From assembly GCA_008704415.1 (NCBI GenBank), contig VXIS01000089.1, positions 62,001 to 126,000 of the forward strand: a DNA stretch of 64,000 nucleotides, read 5' to 3'. This document shows positions 62,166-64,000 of the stretch, piece after piece. How positions within the stretch are numbered: position 1 is the stretch's first letter; each line of letters starts with the position of its first letter. This DNA is from Sphaerosporella brunnea. Taxonomy: Eukaryota; Ascomycota; Pezizomycetes; Pezizales; Pyronemataceae. Position numbers and translations under genes: made by a program. A model generated the notes under the pieces. It was not told the DNA's origin. It ran no database searches and saw only the letters and a list, made by a program, of their open reading frames with translations.

Positions 62166-64000
62166 TATGTGGAGTGTGGAGACCAGAGGGGCTTGGTGGT
62201 TTGTATGTCGCTCAATTGACGAAGAGATACATGTTGCTTCCCGGGTGGAAAGGACTGTACTTATCATAAGGGCTCTGTACGTTGATTTCCCGGAGTCGGC
62301 CCCGTGCTGCCGGTCCTGTATATTGGAAACGGGATTACGGGCCGAGGATCGGCGGGACGTTACGGGGTAAAATCTGGGGAATTGCAAGGGCAGGGATTTG
62401 GAGGCTTAATGGATTGGGCTTTCGGTCTGCGGTGTGTATACCGACGCTGAGGATGGTTATAGACTCAAGTATTATATGCATCACTTCAGGCCGGACCTGT
62501 ACGGATGCAAAATTGTCCTTTGTTGAACGCCAACAGAGTCATACATTGCCAGGGTATGCGGGACCACCGATACAGCGCTCCGGATCCGATTCGCCGAGCA
62601 GGATTTTCGGTCTCTCGGTTTCCCGGTTTCTTGAAACTTCCGAAGTCGCTTCAACGACAAGCTTTTTTTCTCTACGGAATCCGCAACATCCGGATCCGCT
62701 GGTCGTTGTGACGTGGAATTAACGGTATTCGCTTATGCATGAGGAAGCAAATTCCCGAACCGCCGCATTGAAGTGTGCATGCCAGGCCTTTTGAGGTGGG
62801 TATGCTGTGCTCTGAGTTTCCGAACAGTAACTGCCACGGGGGGCTGTGCAGCATCTTTCATGCATAGAAAAAAGCATGGACCTTTACTGCACACTTTCCA
62901 TCCGCTCGGATCCGTAGCTCCGGAAACAGGCGTGTTGGTGAAAAGCTTTTGCTGTGAAGAGCATCTGCCATGAACATGAGTACAGGGCTAAATAACGAGA
63001 GCTCGGCGATACGAATCATCGCCCAGTATTTCAACTTGCTGTGTCCTTTCTGGTCATGGGAGGTTTTATTGTGGTGTCAGCTACATTTCAACTTGCAAAA
63101 AACCCTTTCAACCCCCTCCTCGACGCAAAGCTGGTAACCATCCCATTCGGCCCATATTAAACCGCCTCCGGCCACGGCTTCGTAACATCCGGGCGCAAAG
63201 AGTAGGACTGCAGGAGCCCTAGTTTCGGTGATCTTGCCGTAAAAGGCTGTGATTATAAGTCACTACGGGAAACGAGTGCCGGTTCATGACTGCCCCACCA
63301 ACGGTGACGTTGACAGAGAAACTAAAACTTCGCGCTTGGGATAGCAAACCTAACAGGGCGACGACAGACGGTTTGATGTCCCGACGAAAAAGCTAGGTGG
63401 ATTGTTCAAGATTGAGCAAATCCGTGGCCGGTGTCTTTGTTGTATTGACCTGGTCTTCCTGTATTGGCAGACTTGAAGCCCTGCGTCCCAGAAGGAATAA
63501 CCATGAGGATCGAGCTCTAGTGGATGTTGAGTGATTTTGCGTGAATACCTGGTCCGGAACACCGCTTTGTGTAGAGACTGATCATATAAGGGCCGCAAAT
63601 CCGGCGACTGGTTTAGCCATTCACGAAGCAGCAAGCTTGAGCAAAAGCAGGCCACGACGCCTATCTGGGGGTTCAAAAACCAGAATGTCAGAGGGTAAGC
63701 GAGTGATAGCAGCGCTTCTACTTTGAAGGCGGCGAAAGTACGAGCGAGGATAGAAAGGGAATTACACGTCCAGCGGTTTCCGCAATTGACGGAAACTTAC
63801 TGGCATTCATCAACGGAAGCAATGTTCCAATGCTGGATTACTCCGGCGCGGAGTAGATACGTCGATGAGGGTTCTGAGCAATCGAGTGATGGATCTAATG
63901 GTCACGAGCCGTACGAAGTCGCTTCGAACTAGAGCTGGGTGGGAAACTGTCAAGAACGGTTGCCAACCAGTTGCCAACCTCCAAGCGAGATTCCGTGGCC
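62166..64000. other. Right-end region, no gene seen
   Basis: About 1.8 kb. Short frames occur on both strands (for example minus 63350-63676) but none has domain character, plausible splice partners or family resemblance. No repeat structure was recognised. Confidence 0.45.

Overview
This 64 kb window is nuclear DNA of a filamentous ascomycete (Pezizomycotina; I cannot name the genus). The evidence is the gene content (UTP15, EMC1, ATM1, a calcofluor-white-hypersensitive family protein, a DUF3405 protein, a CBM48/Crp1-like protein, a DysF-domain Mug65-like protein), short introns of about 40-100 nt with GT..AG ends and CTRAY-like branch points, long homopolymers, and gene-free stretches full of small inverted-repeat elements. 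Genes lie on both strands with no operon structure.

Layout: 1-30 kb is mostly housekeeping. It holds the 3' end of an unknown gene, NAD-glycerol-3-phosphate dehydrogenase (-), a DUF3405 protein (-), UTP15 (+), a small membrane protein (-) divergent from a DysF-domain protein (+), a Cys/His-rich orphan (-), a CBM48 protein (-), EMC1 (+), a decayed jacalin-like lectin and a conserved hypothetical (+). From 30 to 35.8 kb is a repeat island with a PIF/Harbinger-like relic, its probable companion protein and nested fold-back elements. From 35.8 to 43.2 kb there is a thiol methyltransferase (+), a second Cys/His orphan (-) divergent from an F-box/ankyrin-like gene (+), a seven-exon JMJD7-like JmjC gene (-) and a nucleotidyltransferase-like orphan (-). 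From 43.2 to 47.2 kb is another gene-poor repeat zone. From 47.2 to 62.2 kb there is a C2H2 zinc-finger gene (+), an MFS transporter (-), a GET3 pseudogene (-), an eleven-exon ATM1 (+), 5-hydroxyisourate hydrolase (+), an OTU protease (-) divergent from a Cys-rich F-box-like gene (+), an SDR-like gene (+) and a decayed secreted-protein gene (-). The last 1.8 kb shows nothing I can support.

The splice models were built by hand from reading frame and homology recalled from protein families. Each multi-exon model given below sums to a whole number of codons. The most unusual signals are: (1) two paralogous Cys/His orphan genes 24 kb apart, each with paired TAGGGTT (telobox-like) motifs at exactly 12-bp spacing upstream; (2) several non-autonomous elements whose ends and target duplications can be read directly, including one with an 8-bp duplication and one inserted inside the arm of another inverted repeat; (3) three decayed genes, one a copy of the normally well conserved GET3.
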